A stretch of DNA of 64,000 nucleotides from Streptomyces roseirectus (GTDB lineage: Bacteria > Actinomycetota > Actinomycetes > Streptomycetales > Streptomycetaceae): contig NZ_CP060828.1 of assembly GCF_014489635.1 (NCBI RefSeq), forward strand, positions 8,048,001-8,112,000, read 5' to 3'. Every line of letters starts with the position of its first letter. Position 1 is the stretch's first letter. Below the pieces are notes generated by a model that saw only the letters and a list, made by a program, of their open reading frames with translations, was not told the DNA's origin and ran no database searches. Made by a program: the position numbers and the translations under genes. Positions 22,726 to 31,518 of the stretch are shown here, in pieces.

Positions 22726-23940
22726 GTGTCCCCTTCGTCTCCCTCGTCCCCCGCACCTCTCCACCTCGCCGTCGCCCTCGACGGCACCGGCTGGCACCCC
22801 GCCTCCTGGCGCGAGCAAGTCGCCCGCCCCCGTGACCTGTTCACCGCCGGCTACTGGGCCGACCTGGTCACCGAGGCCGAACGCGGCCTGCTCGACTTCG
22901 TGACCATCGAGGACGGCCTGGGCCCCCAGTCCTCCCGCCTCCTCGACCCCGACGACCGCACCGACCAGGTCCGAGGCCGCCTCGACGCCGTCCTGATCGC
23001 CTCCCGCGTCGCCCCGCTCACCCGGCACATCGGCCTCGTCCCGACGACCGTCGCCACCCACACCGAGCCGTTCCACATCTCCAAGGCCATCGCCACCCTC
23101 GACTACGTCAGCACCGGCCGCGCGGGCCTGCGCGTCCAGATCACCGCCCGGCAGAACGAGGCCGCGCACTTCGGCCGGCGCACCCTCCCGCGCATCGAGT
23201 CCTACGACCACACCGACCCCGCCACCCGCGCCCTGATCACCGACCTCTTCGACGAGGCCGCCGACTACGTCGAAGCCGTCCGCCGCCTGTGGGACAGCTG
23301 GGAGGACGACGCGGAGATCCGCGACGCCGCCACCGGCCGCTTCGTCGACCGCGACAAACTCCACCACATCGACTTCGAGGGCCGCCGCTTCAGCGTCAGG
23401 GGCCCCTCCATCACCCCCCGCCCGCCCCAGGGCCAGCCCCTCGTCGCGGCCCTCGCCCACGCGACGGTGCCCTACCGGCTGGTGGCGCGCGCGGCGGACG
23501 TCGGCTTCGTCACCCCGCACGACACCGACCGGGCGCGGGCGATCGTCCAGGAGATACGCGCCGAACAGGAGGCCGCGGGGCGCGGCGCCGACCCGCTGCA
23601 CGTCTTCGCCGACCTGCTGGTCTTCCTCGACGACGACCCGGCCGAGGCACGGGCGCGCCGGGCGCGGCTCGACGACCTCGCGGGCGAGCCCCACAGCGGC
23701 GACGCGCGGATCTTCGCCGGCAGCCCCGCCGAACTCGCCGACCTGCTCCAGGAGTTCCAGACGGCCGGCCTGAGCGGGTTCCGGCTGCGTCCCGCCGTCG
23801 CCGGACACGACCTGCCCGCGATCAGCCGGGGCCTGGTCCCCGAACTCCAACGGCGCGGCGCCTTCCGCACGGCGTACGAGGCCGACACCCTGCGCGGGCT
23901 CCTCGGCCTGACCCGCCCCGCCAACCGATACGCCGCCTGA
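22726..23940 (+). CDS. LLM-class flavin-dependent monooxygenase
   Basis: 404 residues of the bacterial luciferase-like TIM-barrel family: LHLAVALDGTGWHPASWRE, VTIEDGLGPQSS, IGLVPTTVATHTEPFHISK and ATLDYVSTGRAGLRVQIT line up with FMNH2-dependent NtaA/SnaA/DszA/SsuD-type enzymes. These use reduced flavin from a separate reductase to cleave C-S or C-N bonds in sulfonates, sulfides or chelators. GTG start with a distant GGAAGG. Followed 20 bp later by a second family member. With the leader peptide upstream, organosulfur desulfurisation is likely. Confidence 0.85.
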   Translation: MSPSSPSSPAPLHLAVALDGTGWHPASWREQVARPRDLFTAGYWADLVTEAERGLLDFVTIEDGLGPQSSRLLDPDDRTDQVRGRLDAVLIASRVAPLTRHIGLVPTTVATHTEPFHISKAIATLDYVSTGRAGLRVQITARQNEAAHFGRRTLPRIESYDHTDPATRALITDLFDEAADYVEAVRRLWDSWEDDAEIRDAATGRFVDRDKLHHIDFEGRRFSVRGPSITPRPPQGQPLVAALAHATVPYRLVARAADVGFVTPHDTDRARAIVQEIRAEQEAAGRGADPLHVFADLLVFLDDDPAEARARRARLDDLAGEPHSGDARIFAGSPAELADLLQEFQTAGLSGFRLRPAVAGHDLPAISRGLVPELQRRGAFRTAYEADTLRGLLGLTRPANRYAA

Positions 23941-23960
23941 GCGCGAGGGAGACACCGACG

Positions 23961-25334
23961 ATGAGCAAGCCGCTGAAGCAGATCCACCTCGCCGCCCACT
24001 TCCCCGGCGTCAACAACACCACCGTCTGGAGCGACCCCCGCGCGGGCAGCCACATCGAGTTCAGCTCCTTCACCCACTTCGCGAGGACCGCCGAACGTGC
24101 CAAGTTCGACTTCCTGTTCCTCGCCGAAGGGCTCAGGCTGCGCGAACAGGGCGGCACGATCTACGACCTGGACGTCGTCGGCCGCCCCGACACCTTCACC
24201 GTCCTGGCCGCGCTCGCCGCCGTCACCGAACGGCTCGGCCTGACCGGCACCATCAACTCGACGTTCAACGAACCGTACGAGGTGGCCCGGCAGTTCGCGA
24301 GCCTCGACCACCTCTCCGACGGCCGCGCCGCGTGGAACGTGGTCACCTCGTGGGACGCGTTCACCGGGGAGAACTTCCGGCGCGGCGGCTTCCTGCCGCA
24401 GGAGGACCGCTACTCCCGCGCCAGGGAGTTCCTGACCACGGCCCACGAACTGTTCGACTCCTGGCAGGGCGACGAGATCCTGGCCGACCGGGCCACCGGC
24501 GCCTTCCTGCGGGACGCGAAAGCCGGCTCCTTCGTCCACACCGGCAAGCACTTCGACATCCACGGCCGGTTCAACGTGCCGCGCAGCCCCCAGGGCCGGC
24601 CGGTGATCTTCCAGGCCGGGGACTCCGAGGAGGGCCGCGAGTTCGCCGCCGCCGAGGCCGACGCGATCTTCAGCAGGCACGCGCAACGGGAACAGGGCCA
24701 GGCGTTCTACGCGGACGTCAAGAGCCGCCTCGCCAAGTACGGCCGCCGCGCCGACCAGTTGCTGATCCTGCCGGCCGCGACCTTCGTCCTCGGCGACACA
24801 GAGGACGAGGCCCGCGACACCGCCAGGGAGGTGCGCCGGCAGCAGGTCAGCGGAGCCACCGCGCTCAAGCACCTGGAGTTCGTCTGGAACCGCGACCTCT
24901 CCGCGTACGACCCCGAGGGCCCGCTGCCCGAGATCGACCCGGACGTCGACGCCGAGCACATCTCGCGCGGCCGCGCCCAGGTCAGGATGTACCGGGATCC
25001 GCTGGCCACCGCCCGCGAGTGGCGCGAGCTGGCCGAGGCCAACAAGTGGTCGATCCGCGACCTCGTCATCGAGACCGGCAACCGGCAGAACTTCGTCGGC
25101 ACCCCCGAGACCGTCGCCCGCACGATCGACGAGTACGTCCAGGCGGACGCCGCCGACGGCTTCATCCTCGTCCCGCACATCACCCCCGGCGGACTCGACG
25201 AGTTCGCCGACAAGGTGGTCCCGCTCCTCCAGGAGCGGGGCGTCTTCCGCGCCGACTACGAGGGCACCACCCTGCGCGACCACCTCGGCCTCACCCACCC
25301 GGACGAGGCCCGCGAGAGCCGGGCAGCGTCGTGA
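23961..25334 (+). CDS. NtaA/SnaA/DszA-family FMN-dependent monooxygenase
   Basis: 457 residues, closer to the full NtaA/DmoA type. Motifs include FDFLFLAEGLRLREQ, ASLDHLSDGRAAWNVVTS, VIFQAGDSEEGREFAA and EADAIFSRHAQREQG. Family members oxidise nitrilotriacetate, dibenzothiophene sulfone, dimethylsulfide or related compounds with FMNH2. ATG at 23961 behind GAGGGAG. It is co-transcribed with the upstream LLM gene and ends before a clear terminator at 25417. Probably desulfurises the compound taken up by the importer, but the substrate cannot be read from the sequence. Confidence 0.88.
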   Translation: MSKPLKQIHLAAHFPGVNNTTVWSDPRAGSHIEFSSFTHFARTAERAKFDFLFLAEGLRLREQGGTIYDLDVVGRPDTFTVLAALAAVTERLGLTGTINSTFNEPYEVARQFASLDHLSDGRAAWNVVTSWDAFTGENFRRGGFLPQEDRYSRAREFLTTAHELFDSWQGDEILADRATGAFLRDAKAGSFVHTGKHFDIHGRFNVPRSPQGRPVIFQAGDSEEGREFAAAEADAIFSRHAQREQGQAFYADVKSRLAKYGRRADQLLILPAATFVLGDTEDEARDTAREVRRQQVSGATALKHLEFVWNRDLSAYDPEGPLPEIDPDVDAEHISRGRAQVRMYRDPLATAREWRELAEANKWSIRDLVIETGNRQNFVGTPETVARTIDEYVQADAADGFILVPHITPGGLDEFADKVVPLLQERGVFRADYEGTTLRDHLGLTHPDEARESRAAS

Positions 25335-25416
25335 GGTTCCCCGCGAGCGTCCTGCGCAAGGAGATCCCCGACCCGCCGTTCGACTGGGCCCCCGTGTTCC
25401 CCGGCCCCGCCGGTGC

Positions 25417-25462
25417 GGCCGGGCCGCCCGCCCTCCCCCGAGAGCGGACGGCCCGGCCTTTT
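25417..25462 (+). terminator. intrinsic terminator after the sulfur region
   Basis: A perfect 10-bp stem, GGCCGGGCCG (25417-25426) pairing with CGGCCCGGCC (25449-25458), followed by TTTT. A rare U-tailed terminator for this genome type. It ends the monooxygenase operon and separates it from the convergent gene at 25494. Confidence 0.75.
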
Positions 25463-25493
25463 CCCCCGGCGCTGGACTGTGGTTCGTGGGCGG

Positions 25494-26549
25494 TCACCAG
25501 CACATGACCGCCGTCTGCCCCGACCCCCAGGCCGAGTAGAGGCGCAGCCGCACGAAGTACCGGCGCCCCTTCACCAGCCGGGCCCGCAGGGTCGCGTTCC
25601 CCGGTGTGCCCCCGTCGTCGTCCCCGGCGAGGAAGCGCGGCTCCCCCTCCCGCTCCTCGAAGAGGACGACGACGGCGTCGCAGTCGCCGAACACGGCGAG
25701 CCGGTAGTCGCGGGTCTCGGGCGGCTCCAGCGTGAAGTCCGCCTGCTCACCCGGCCCGAGGACCAGCGGCTCCGACCGGAACGGCACGAGCGGGCCCGGC
25801 GGGCGCGCGGGCGGCGGCGGATACCAGCGCTGCACGAACTCCTTGTCCAGCGCGGACAGCGCCCCCGGCGGATGCACGCCCTGCCGGAACTGCTCGGGCT
25901 CCAGGATCAGCCCCGCCGGGAACGGGTACTCCATCACCGACTGCGGGTCCCACACCGTGCCGTTGACCTCGGCCGCGTCCAGCTTGCGCAGGATGTTGAG
26001 GTACGTGCGCTCGCGGCTCCAGTGGTTCGGCGGGCCCGCGAGGTCGGCGTACACGGCCTCCTCGTCCCAGTGGATCCCGGCGTACGGGCTCTGGTGCTCG
26101 TGCTGCATGCCCAGCGCGTGGCCGATCTGGTGCAGGGCCGTCGCGCGCTCGCCGGGGGCCGTGAGGTCCCAGCCGAAGTTCATCGTGCGCTCGTGGAGGC
26201 CCGCGAGGAGGGCGTCGCGCCCGACGGCCGACCAGGAGCCGTTGCCGTCCTGGAACCCGATGCGTACCTCCGCCTCGGACCGGTCGGTGACCTCCGTGAA
26301 CGTCACGCCGATGCCGAGCCCCTGCCACTCGCGGAAGCAGTCGCGCACGACCTCGCGCTGCGCCTCGGCGCCGGCCCAGGAGAGCCTGCGCGAGGTCCGG
26401 TCGCAGGTGTCGAAGAAGCAGTAGTGCAGGACCGTGCCGTTGACCCACATCCGCCGGCCGCCCATGAGCGCACCGAGCCGTTCGGCGGCGAGACCCGGGG
26501 TGAACCCGGGCTCCGGCTGCCGGACGAGCGAGCAGTAGCGGGCGGTCAT
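25494..26549 (-). CDS. astacin/M12-like metalloprotease homologue with altered catalytic Glu
   Basis: 351 residues, no signal peptide. The zinc motif reads HQIGHALGMQHEH: the three zinc-binding His (140, 144, 150) are present, but the catalytic Glu after the first His is Gln141 (codon CAG). The Met-turn region (SVMEYPFPAG) is present. A C-terminal beta domain of about 100 residues follows (GPGEQADFTLEPPETRDYRL…), resembling bacterial pre-peptidase-like domains. Glu to Gln normally abolishes hydrolysis, so this is likely a binding or decoy protein. Divergent from the LAL regulator across a strong inverted repeat. ATG at 26549. Confidence 0.8.
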   Translation of the reverse strand: MTARYCSLVRQPEPGFTPGLAAERLGALMGGRRMWVNGTVLHYCFFDTCDRTSRRLSWAGAEAQREVVRDCFREWQGLGIGVTFTEVTDRSEAEVRIGFQDGNGSWSAVGRDALLAGLHERTMNFGWDLTAPGERATALHQIGHALGMQHEHQSPYAGIHWDEEAVYADLAGPPNHWSRERTYLNILRKLDAAEVNGTVWDPQSVMEYPFPAGLILEPEQFRQGVHPPGALSALDKEFVQRWYPPPPARPPGPLVPFRSEPLVLGPGEQADFTLEPPETRDYRLAVFGDCDAVVVLFEEREGEPRFLAGDDDGGTPGNATLRARLVKGRRYFVRLRLYSAWGSGQTAVMCW

Positions 26550-26590
26550 GTGTTCCACAGTGCCCGGTCCAAGGTCACCGCGCCTGAGTC

Positions 26591-26632
26591 GGGGGCTACT
26601 CAAGTCACCGTGTATCAGACCTGAGTACCCCC
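26591..26632. promoter_or_regulatory. 15-bp inverted repeat in divergent promoter
   Basis: Left arm 26591-26606 and right arm 26618-26632 pair over about 15 bases (GGGGG, then TACTCAAGTC against GACCTGAGTA, then CCCCC) with one bulge and one mismatch, around an 11-bp centre. It lies 12 bp before the GTG of the LuxR-type regulator and 42 bp before the metalloprotease-like gene. A regulator operator shared by both is likely. Confidence 0.6.
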
Positions 26633-26644
26633 GCTCATGTTGAC

Positions 26645-28573
26645 GTGACGACTCTCGAACGCGACCCGAAGTCCCTCGACGCACCCTGGCCGTTCACCGG
26701 CCGGGAGGAGGAACTGACCCTGATCCGCCAGGCGTTGACCGCCGCCCGCCCCGGCATGATCCTCACCGGTCCGCCCGGCCACGGCCGCACCCGCCTCGCG
26801 GCGGAGGCCGTCAGGGACCTCGTCCCCGGGGCGGCGCGCGAAGCACCGAGGGGGGCGCGCGGACGGACGGCGCGCGGCGGCCTCCAGGGAGCGCACGGCG
26901 CCGGTACGCGCGGGGCGCGCGGCCGCTCGGGAGCACCCACCGGACCGTACGGCCGCGCCGCCGAGCCACACGGCCGGGAGACCGCCCCGCGCGGAGAGAC
27001 CCCCGCCGACGCCCGCGCCCGGCAGAGCACCGACGCCCTCCACGAGACCCCCGCCGGCACCCGCCCGCACGCCCGGCACACCCCCGACGCCCCACCCGCG
27101 TGCGCGCGCGTCGCCGGCACCCCCGAGACCCGCGCGCTCCCCTTCGCCGCCTTCGCCCACCTCCTCCCCGAGGACGTCACGCTCCACCGCGCGGTCGAAC
27201 TCCTCGCCCCGGTGCGCCTGTTGCTCGTGGACGACGCGCACCTCCTGGACGACGCCTCCGCCGCCCTCGTCCACCAGCTCGCCGTCCAGGGCCGCACCCG
27301 CCTGCTGGTCGTCACCGCCGAGGGCGCCCCCGCGCCGGCCGCGATCACCCGTCTGTGGGCCGACGAACTCCTCCCGAGGCTCGTCCTCGGCCCCCTGCCC
27401 CACGACGAGACGGCGCGGCTCCTGGCGGCCGGTACGGGCGTCGAGCTGGACGCCCTCACCGCGCACCGGCTGCACCGGCTGTGCCGGGGCGACCTGAGGC
27501 TCCTGAGGGAGCTGGCGGACGCCGTACGCGAGCAGGGCCTGCTCGTACCGGCCGAGGGCGCCGAGTACGCCTGGCGGGGTCCCGTGCCGGTCACGGCGGC
27601 CGTCAGGGAGCACGCGGCCGCCGTCCTCGCGCGCACGGACGCCGAGCGCGAGACCCTTGACCGGCTGGCGTTCGCGGAGCCCCTTCCGATGCCGGCCCAC
27701 CGCCTCGACCTGGGTGTCCTGGAGCGCCTTGAGGCCGACGGGCTGATCGAGGTCGGGGAGGACACGCGCGTACGCCTCGCCGACCCGCTGCACGGGCCCG
27801 TCCTGCGTGCCGTCGCGGGCCGGCTGCGGTCGCTTCGGCTGACCGGGGAGCGCGAGCCGCACGACGTGGCGCTCGCCGAGGAGTCCGCCGAACTGGTCCG
27901 GCGGATGACGGCGGCGGACGTGCGGGACACGCGCGCGCCCGTGGGGGAGTGGCTGGCCGCCGAGGGGGAGCCGGTCGCTGCGGTCCACGCGTGCGTGCGC
28001 GCACGGTTCGCACGGTTGCGGGGCGACCTGCGGCTGGCGGCGTCCTGGGCGCGCGAGGGCCTGAGGCACACCCCCGGCGACGCCTTCTGCCGTGCGGAGC
28101 TGGCCCGTGCCGAGGACGGCGCGGTGCGGCCCGACGAGATGCGGGACGCCGGCGGGGTGTTCGCGCTCCACGCGTGCGCGCTCGCGCAGGGCGACGCGGC
28201 GGCGCTGGACGAGGCCGCGCGGGAACTGGAGGAACGGGGGTTCCTGCTGCACGCGGTCCAGGCCCGCACCCAGGCCGCGCACCTGCACCGCGACCCCCGT
28301 GCCGCCCGCGCCGCACGCACGCGTGCCGTCGCCCTGGCCCGCCGCTGCCAGGGCGCTGCCCACCCCGCCCCCACCGGCCTCGCCCTCGACGAACTCACCG
28401 CCCGCCAGCGCCAGATCGTCACCCTCGCCGCGGCGGGCCTCAGCAACCGCCAGATCGCCGAACGCCTCACCCTGTCGATCCGCACGGTCGGCAACCACCT
28501 CTACAGCGCCTACACCCGCCTCGGAGCGAGCGACCGCGACGCCCTGCCGTGGCTGGTGGGCCAACCGGCGTGA
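26645..28573 (+). CDS. LAL-like LuxR-family transcriptional regulator
   Basis: 642 residues. The N-terminal ATPase has a degenerate Walker A (GPPGHGRTR, Lys to Arg) and a Walker B (VRLLLVDDAHLLDD). The C-terminal LuxR helix-turn-helix is LTARQRQIVTLAAAGLSNRQ through SIRTVGNHLYSAYTRL. Between Walker A and B lies an insertion of about 100 residues (roughly 60-160) rich in Gly, Arg, Ala and Pro that is not part of the family. It is also short for LAL regulators. The GTG start at 26645 has no clear ribosome site and may be leaderless. Probably binds the inverted repeat just upstream and controls the divergent protease-like gene. Confidence 0.8.
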   Translation: MTTLERDPKSLDAPWPFTGREEELTLIRQALTAARPGMILTGPPGHGRTRLAAEAVRDLVPGAAREAPRGARGRTARGGLQGAHGAGTRGARGRSGAPTGPYGRAAEPHGRETAPRGETPADARARQSTDALHETPAGTRPHARHTPDAPPACARVAGTPETRALPFAAFAHLLPEDVTLHRAVELLAPVRLLLVDDAHLLDDASAALVHQLAVQGRTRLLVVTAEGAPAPAAITRLWADELLPRLVLGPLPHDETARLLAAGTGVELDALTAHRLHRLCRGDLRLLRELADAVREQGLLVPAEGAEYAWRGPVPVTAAVREHAAAVLARTDAERETLDRLAFAEPLPMPAHRLDLGVLERLEADGLIEVGEDTRVRLADPLHGPVLRAVAGRLRSLRLTGEREPHDVALAEESAELVRRMTAADVRDTRAPVGEWLAAEGEPVAAVHACVRARFARLRGDLRLAASWAREGLRHTPGDAFCRAELARAEDGAVRPDEMRDAGGVFALHACALAQGDAAALDEAARELEERGFLLHAVQARTQAAHLHRDPRAARAARTRAVALARRCQGAAHPAPTGLALDELTARQRQIVTLAAAGLSNRQIAERLTLSIRTVGNHLYSAYTRLGASDRDALPWLVGQPA

Positions 28574-28702
28574 AGGCGCAAGGCCGTGGACGGCGCGTCA
28601 GGGCCGACGCACACGCGCGCCCCACGCGTGTCAGAAGCGCACCGGACACGCGTCGTCAGACACACACCACGCGCGCGGCACCACAGCAGCCTCACGCCCC
28701 CC

Positions 28703-31306
28703 TCACGCCGCCCCGAACGCCGTGAACGCCCACCCCGTCGCCTGATGCACCGCGTCCCCCGGCACCGCCCCGCGCGCGTCCCGCAGGGCCTCCGCGAGCG
28801 AGCGCCCGTCCGCGAGGCTCTTGTGGAGCGCGAGCATCAGCGGGACGACGGCCGCGTCGTTGACGGGCGCGCTGCTGGCGAGGACGCCGGCCGTGCCGAG
28901 GGGGAGCAACGCGGTGACGAGGCCGAGGAGTTCGTCGGCGCCCACGGACGCGAGGCGGGCGGTGTCGCAGCTGGAGAGGATGATCCGGTGGGGGCTGCGG
29001 TCGAGGCGTTCGAAGTCGTGCACGATCAGCGGCCCGTCGGCCATCCGCAGGGCGGAGAACAGCGGGCTGTCCGCGCGGAACGTGCCGTGCGCGGCGATGT
29101 GCGCGAGCGCCGCCCCGTCCAGCTCGGCCAGCACACGCGGCACACGCGCGCCGTCGTGCTCCAGGACCACGGGACGCCCGTACCGCCCGGCGACCTCCGG
29201 GACCTCGGCCCCGCCCGTCGCGAGCCCGGGACCGCGCACCAGGACGTGCCGCCCGCCGGACGGCGCCGGGGTCTCCTTGGCCCGCAGCCAACTGCTCGCC
29301 GACGGCGACACGCTGAGCACCCGCTCGCGCAGCGCGGGCAGCAGTGCCCAGGGCACCCGGTGCAGGCGCGCGGGCGGCACGACGATCACAGGGCCGTCGC
29401 CGAGATGGTCGGCGGCGGGTCCGAGCAGCAGGTCCTGGAGGCGGCGGCCCATCTCCTCGACGAGCGGCAGCCGATTCTCCGCGCCGGGGTGGGCGAGCCT
29501 GCGCAGCGCCGCCTGGACGTGCTCGGCCTCGCGCTCCGCGTCCGCGAGCAGCCCGCCCGTGAACCGGCGCACCCGGCCGTCCCCGCACAGCAGCACCTGC
29601 ACGCGCCCGTCCAGGACGGCGAGTTCGACCAGCCGTTCCCCGTCGAGCCGATCCAGCAGCCGGACCACGTCGAAGCGGTGGCCGCCTTCGGGGGACTCGC
29701 CCCGGATGTGCAGGGTCCGGGAGCGGATCTCGCGCTCCAGACGCCGCTGCTCGCGCTCCAGGGCGGGCAGGGGGCGCCCGGAGATGCGGGCCTGCTCCGC
29801 CTGGTCGGCGATGACCCGGAAGGCCGTCAGACCGCTCAGGAGGGCCGCGTCGGCGGGCGGCCTGGTCGGCGGCGCGGACAACACCGTCGCCCGCCAGCGC
29901 TCGCTCCACAGCAGCAACTGCCGCGGCCCGCCCCGCTCCAGGCTCACCTGCTGCGCCAGCGCGGCGAGTTCGGCGCCCTGCGCCGTCGCGCGGGCACGCA
30001 GCTCGGAGGCGCCCAGCGTCATCCGGTGGTCGTCCAGGACGTCCAGACCGCGCCGGCACGCCTCCAGGACGCCCCGCCCCGAGCCCGCCGCGCGCGCCCG
30101 CAGGGCCTGCGCCGCCCAGCCCGTCACCCGGGCCAGCGGAGGCCCGCTGTGCCGGCTGCGGGCGGCCAGCGCGAGGTAGCGCTCGGCGTCGGCCGTCCAG
30201 TCCAGGCCGAGCGCGATACGGCCCGCCAGCAGCCACGCCTCCGGCGCGGCGGGCGCCCCGAACGAGGCGAGCTTCCCGGCGACTTTCGCGGCGTCCGCGA
30301 CCAGCCGGCCCGAACCCCGGCCCGCCGTCAGCCGGGCCTCGATCAGCACCAGTTGGGCGTGCGTCTCCCACCAGGTGCGCCGCTGCGCCGCGAACAGCCG
30401 CACGGCGACCGCCGCGCGCGCTATCGCCGTGCCCGTGTCGCCCGCGAGGCGGGCCGCCTTCGCCGCCGTCAGCAGCAGCTCCGCCTTGCGCGTGGACTGG
30501 CCCCGGATGCCGTCCAGGACGGCGATCGCCGCGTCCGCCTCGGCCAGCGCCTCCGGGGCGAGGCCGGCCGCCATCAGGACCTCGCAGCGCCGGATGTTGA
30601 GCATGATCCCCGGGGTGCCGAGCTTCGCGTACCGCTCCTCGGCGTCGTCCAGGAGGCTCAGCGCGCGCGGGATGTCGCCGGAGCGGAACGCGGCGATGCC
30701 CTGGCTCTCGACGGCGTCCGCCTTGTCGTGCTCCTGGTCGGTGGTGTCCCACAGGGCCTGCGCCGCCGCGTAGTCGGCGTCCGCCCGGTCCACCGCGCCG
30801 AGCGCCAGGTGCACCGTCGCGCGCAGGTTCAGTGCGCGCGCCGTCCAGATGGTGTCGCCGACCTGACGCAGCACCGGCACCGCGCGCCGCAGGTCCTCCA
30901 GTGCCTCCGGATGATGGCCCAGCACTTCCCACGAGTACGCCCGACGGAACAGCACCCGCGCACGCGTGAGGCCCGTACCGCGCTCCACGCCCCGCTCGAA
31001 CGCGGCCAGGCCCTGCCGGGTGCGGCCCGCGTGGACCAGGGCGACGCCCAGGGTGCCCAGGATGTCCGCCTCCCGGTCCGCCGAGTCCGCGCGGGCCGCC
31101 AGCACGCACGCGCGGCGCAGGTGTTTGAGGGCCAGCCGCAGGTCGCCCCAGTCCCGCTGCCAGATCCCGATCACCTGATGGGCGACGGAGGCGTGCAGCG
31201 GCGGCGGATCGGCGCGGAGCAGTTCCTCCGCGCGCGCCAACGCCTCGTGGGGGGCGGCGAACACCAGAGGCAGCAGTTCGAGGACCGGTTCGTGTGCCGC
31301 TGTCAC
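28703..31306 (-). CDS. TPR-CHAT domain protein (caspase-like protease)
   Basis: 867 residues. Residues 20 to about 480 are helical TPR-like repeats (for example ALAAFERGVERGTGLTRARV, ALEDLRRAVPVLRQVG). The C-terminal part is a CHAT domain with the caspase-type dyad His740 (LAHIAAHGTFRADSPLFS) and Cys780 (IILSSCDTARLA). CHAT proteases sense and cleave protein targets in bacterial defence and death systems, including the Cas7-11-linked gasdermin-like pathways. GTG start at 31306. It is divergent from a cytoplasmic subtilisin and sigma-factor operon, across a strong dyad at 31326-31361. Its partner or target is unknown. Confidence 0.88.
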   Translation of the reverse strand: MTAAHEPVLELLPLVFAAPHEALARAEELLRADPPPLHASVAHQVIGIWQRDWGDLRLALKHLRRACVLAARADSADREADILGTLGVALVHAGRTRQGLAAFERGVERGTGLTRARVLFRRAYSWEVLGHHPEALEDLRRAVPVLRQVGDTIWTARALNLRATVHLALGAVDRADADYAAAQALWDTTDQEHDKADAVESQGIAAFRSGDIPRALSLLDDAEERYAKLGTPGIMLNIRRCEVLMAAGLAPEALAEADAAIAVLDGIRGQSTRKAELLLTAAKAARLAGDTGTAIARAAVAVRLFAAQRRTWWETHAQLVLIEARLTAGRGSGRLVADAAKVAGKLASFGAPAAPEAWLLAGRIALGLDWTADAERYLALAARSRHSGPPLARVTGWAAQALRARAAGSGRGVLEACRRGLDVLDDHRMTLGASELRARATAQGAELAALAQQVSLERGGPRQLLLWSERWRATVLSAPPTRPPADAALLSGLTAFRVIADQAEQARISGRPLPALEREQRRLEREIRSRTLHIRGESPEGGHRFDVVRLLDRLDGERLVELAVLDGRVQVLLCGDGRVRRFTGGLLADAEREAEHVQAALRRLAHPGAENRLPLVEEMGRRLQDLLLGPAADHLGDGPVIVVPPARLHRVPWALLPALRERVLSVSPSASSWLRAKETPAPSGGRHVLVRGPGLATGGAEVPEVAGRYGRPVVLEHDGARVPRVLAELDGAALAHIAAHGTFRADSPLFSALRMADGPLIVHDFERLDRSPHRIILSSCDTARLASVGADELLGLVTALLPLGTAGVLASSAPVNDAAVVPLMLALHKSLADGRSLAEALRDARGAVPGDAVHQATGWAFTAFGAA

Positions 31307-31325
31307 CCCACGGATGGTATCGGGC

Positions 31326-31361
31326 GGCGGAGCGCACCACACCGGTCGGTGCGCTTCCGCC
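31326..31361. promoter_or_regulatory. inverted repeat between CHAT and S8 genes
   Basis: GGCGGAGCGCACC (31326-31338) and GGTGCGCTTCCGCC (31348-31361) form a 13-bp dyad with one bulged base and a nine-base centre, 20 bp before the CHAT start. It could be an operator coordinating the two divergent units or a hairpin in the leader transcript. Confidence 0.5.
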
Positions 31362-31518
31362 GAAACCCCGCACCACCGCCCGGGCGCGCACTCCGGCGCA
31401 CACGGCGAAACGCGCCCCCGCCGCGCTCCGTGAACCCGCTCCCGTCCCTCACCCTGTATCAACCGCCGCGTTCGCGGCTCTGAACTGACGACCATCGCCT
31501 CAGGGGAAGAGGACAGCC

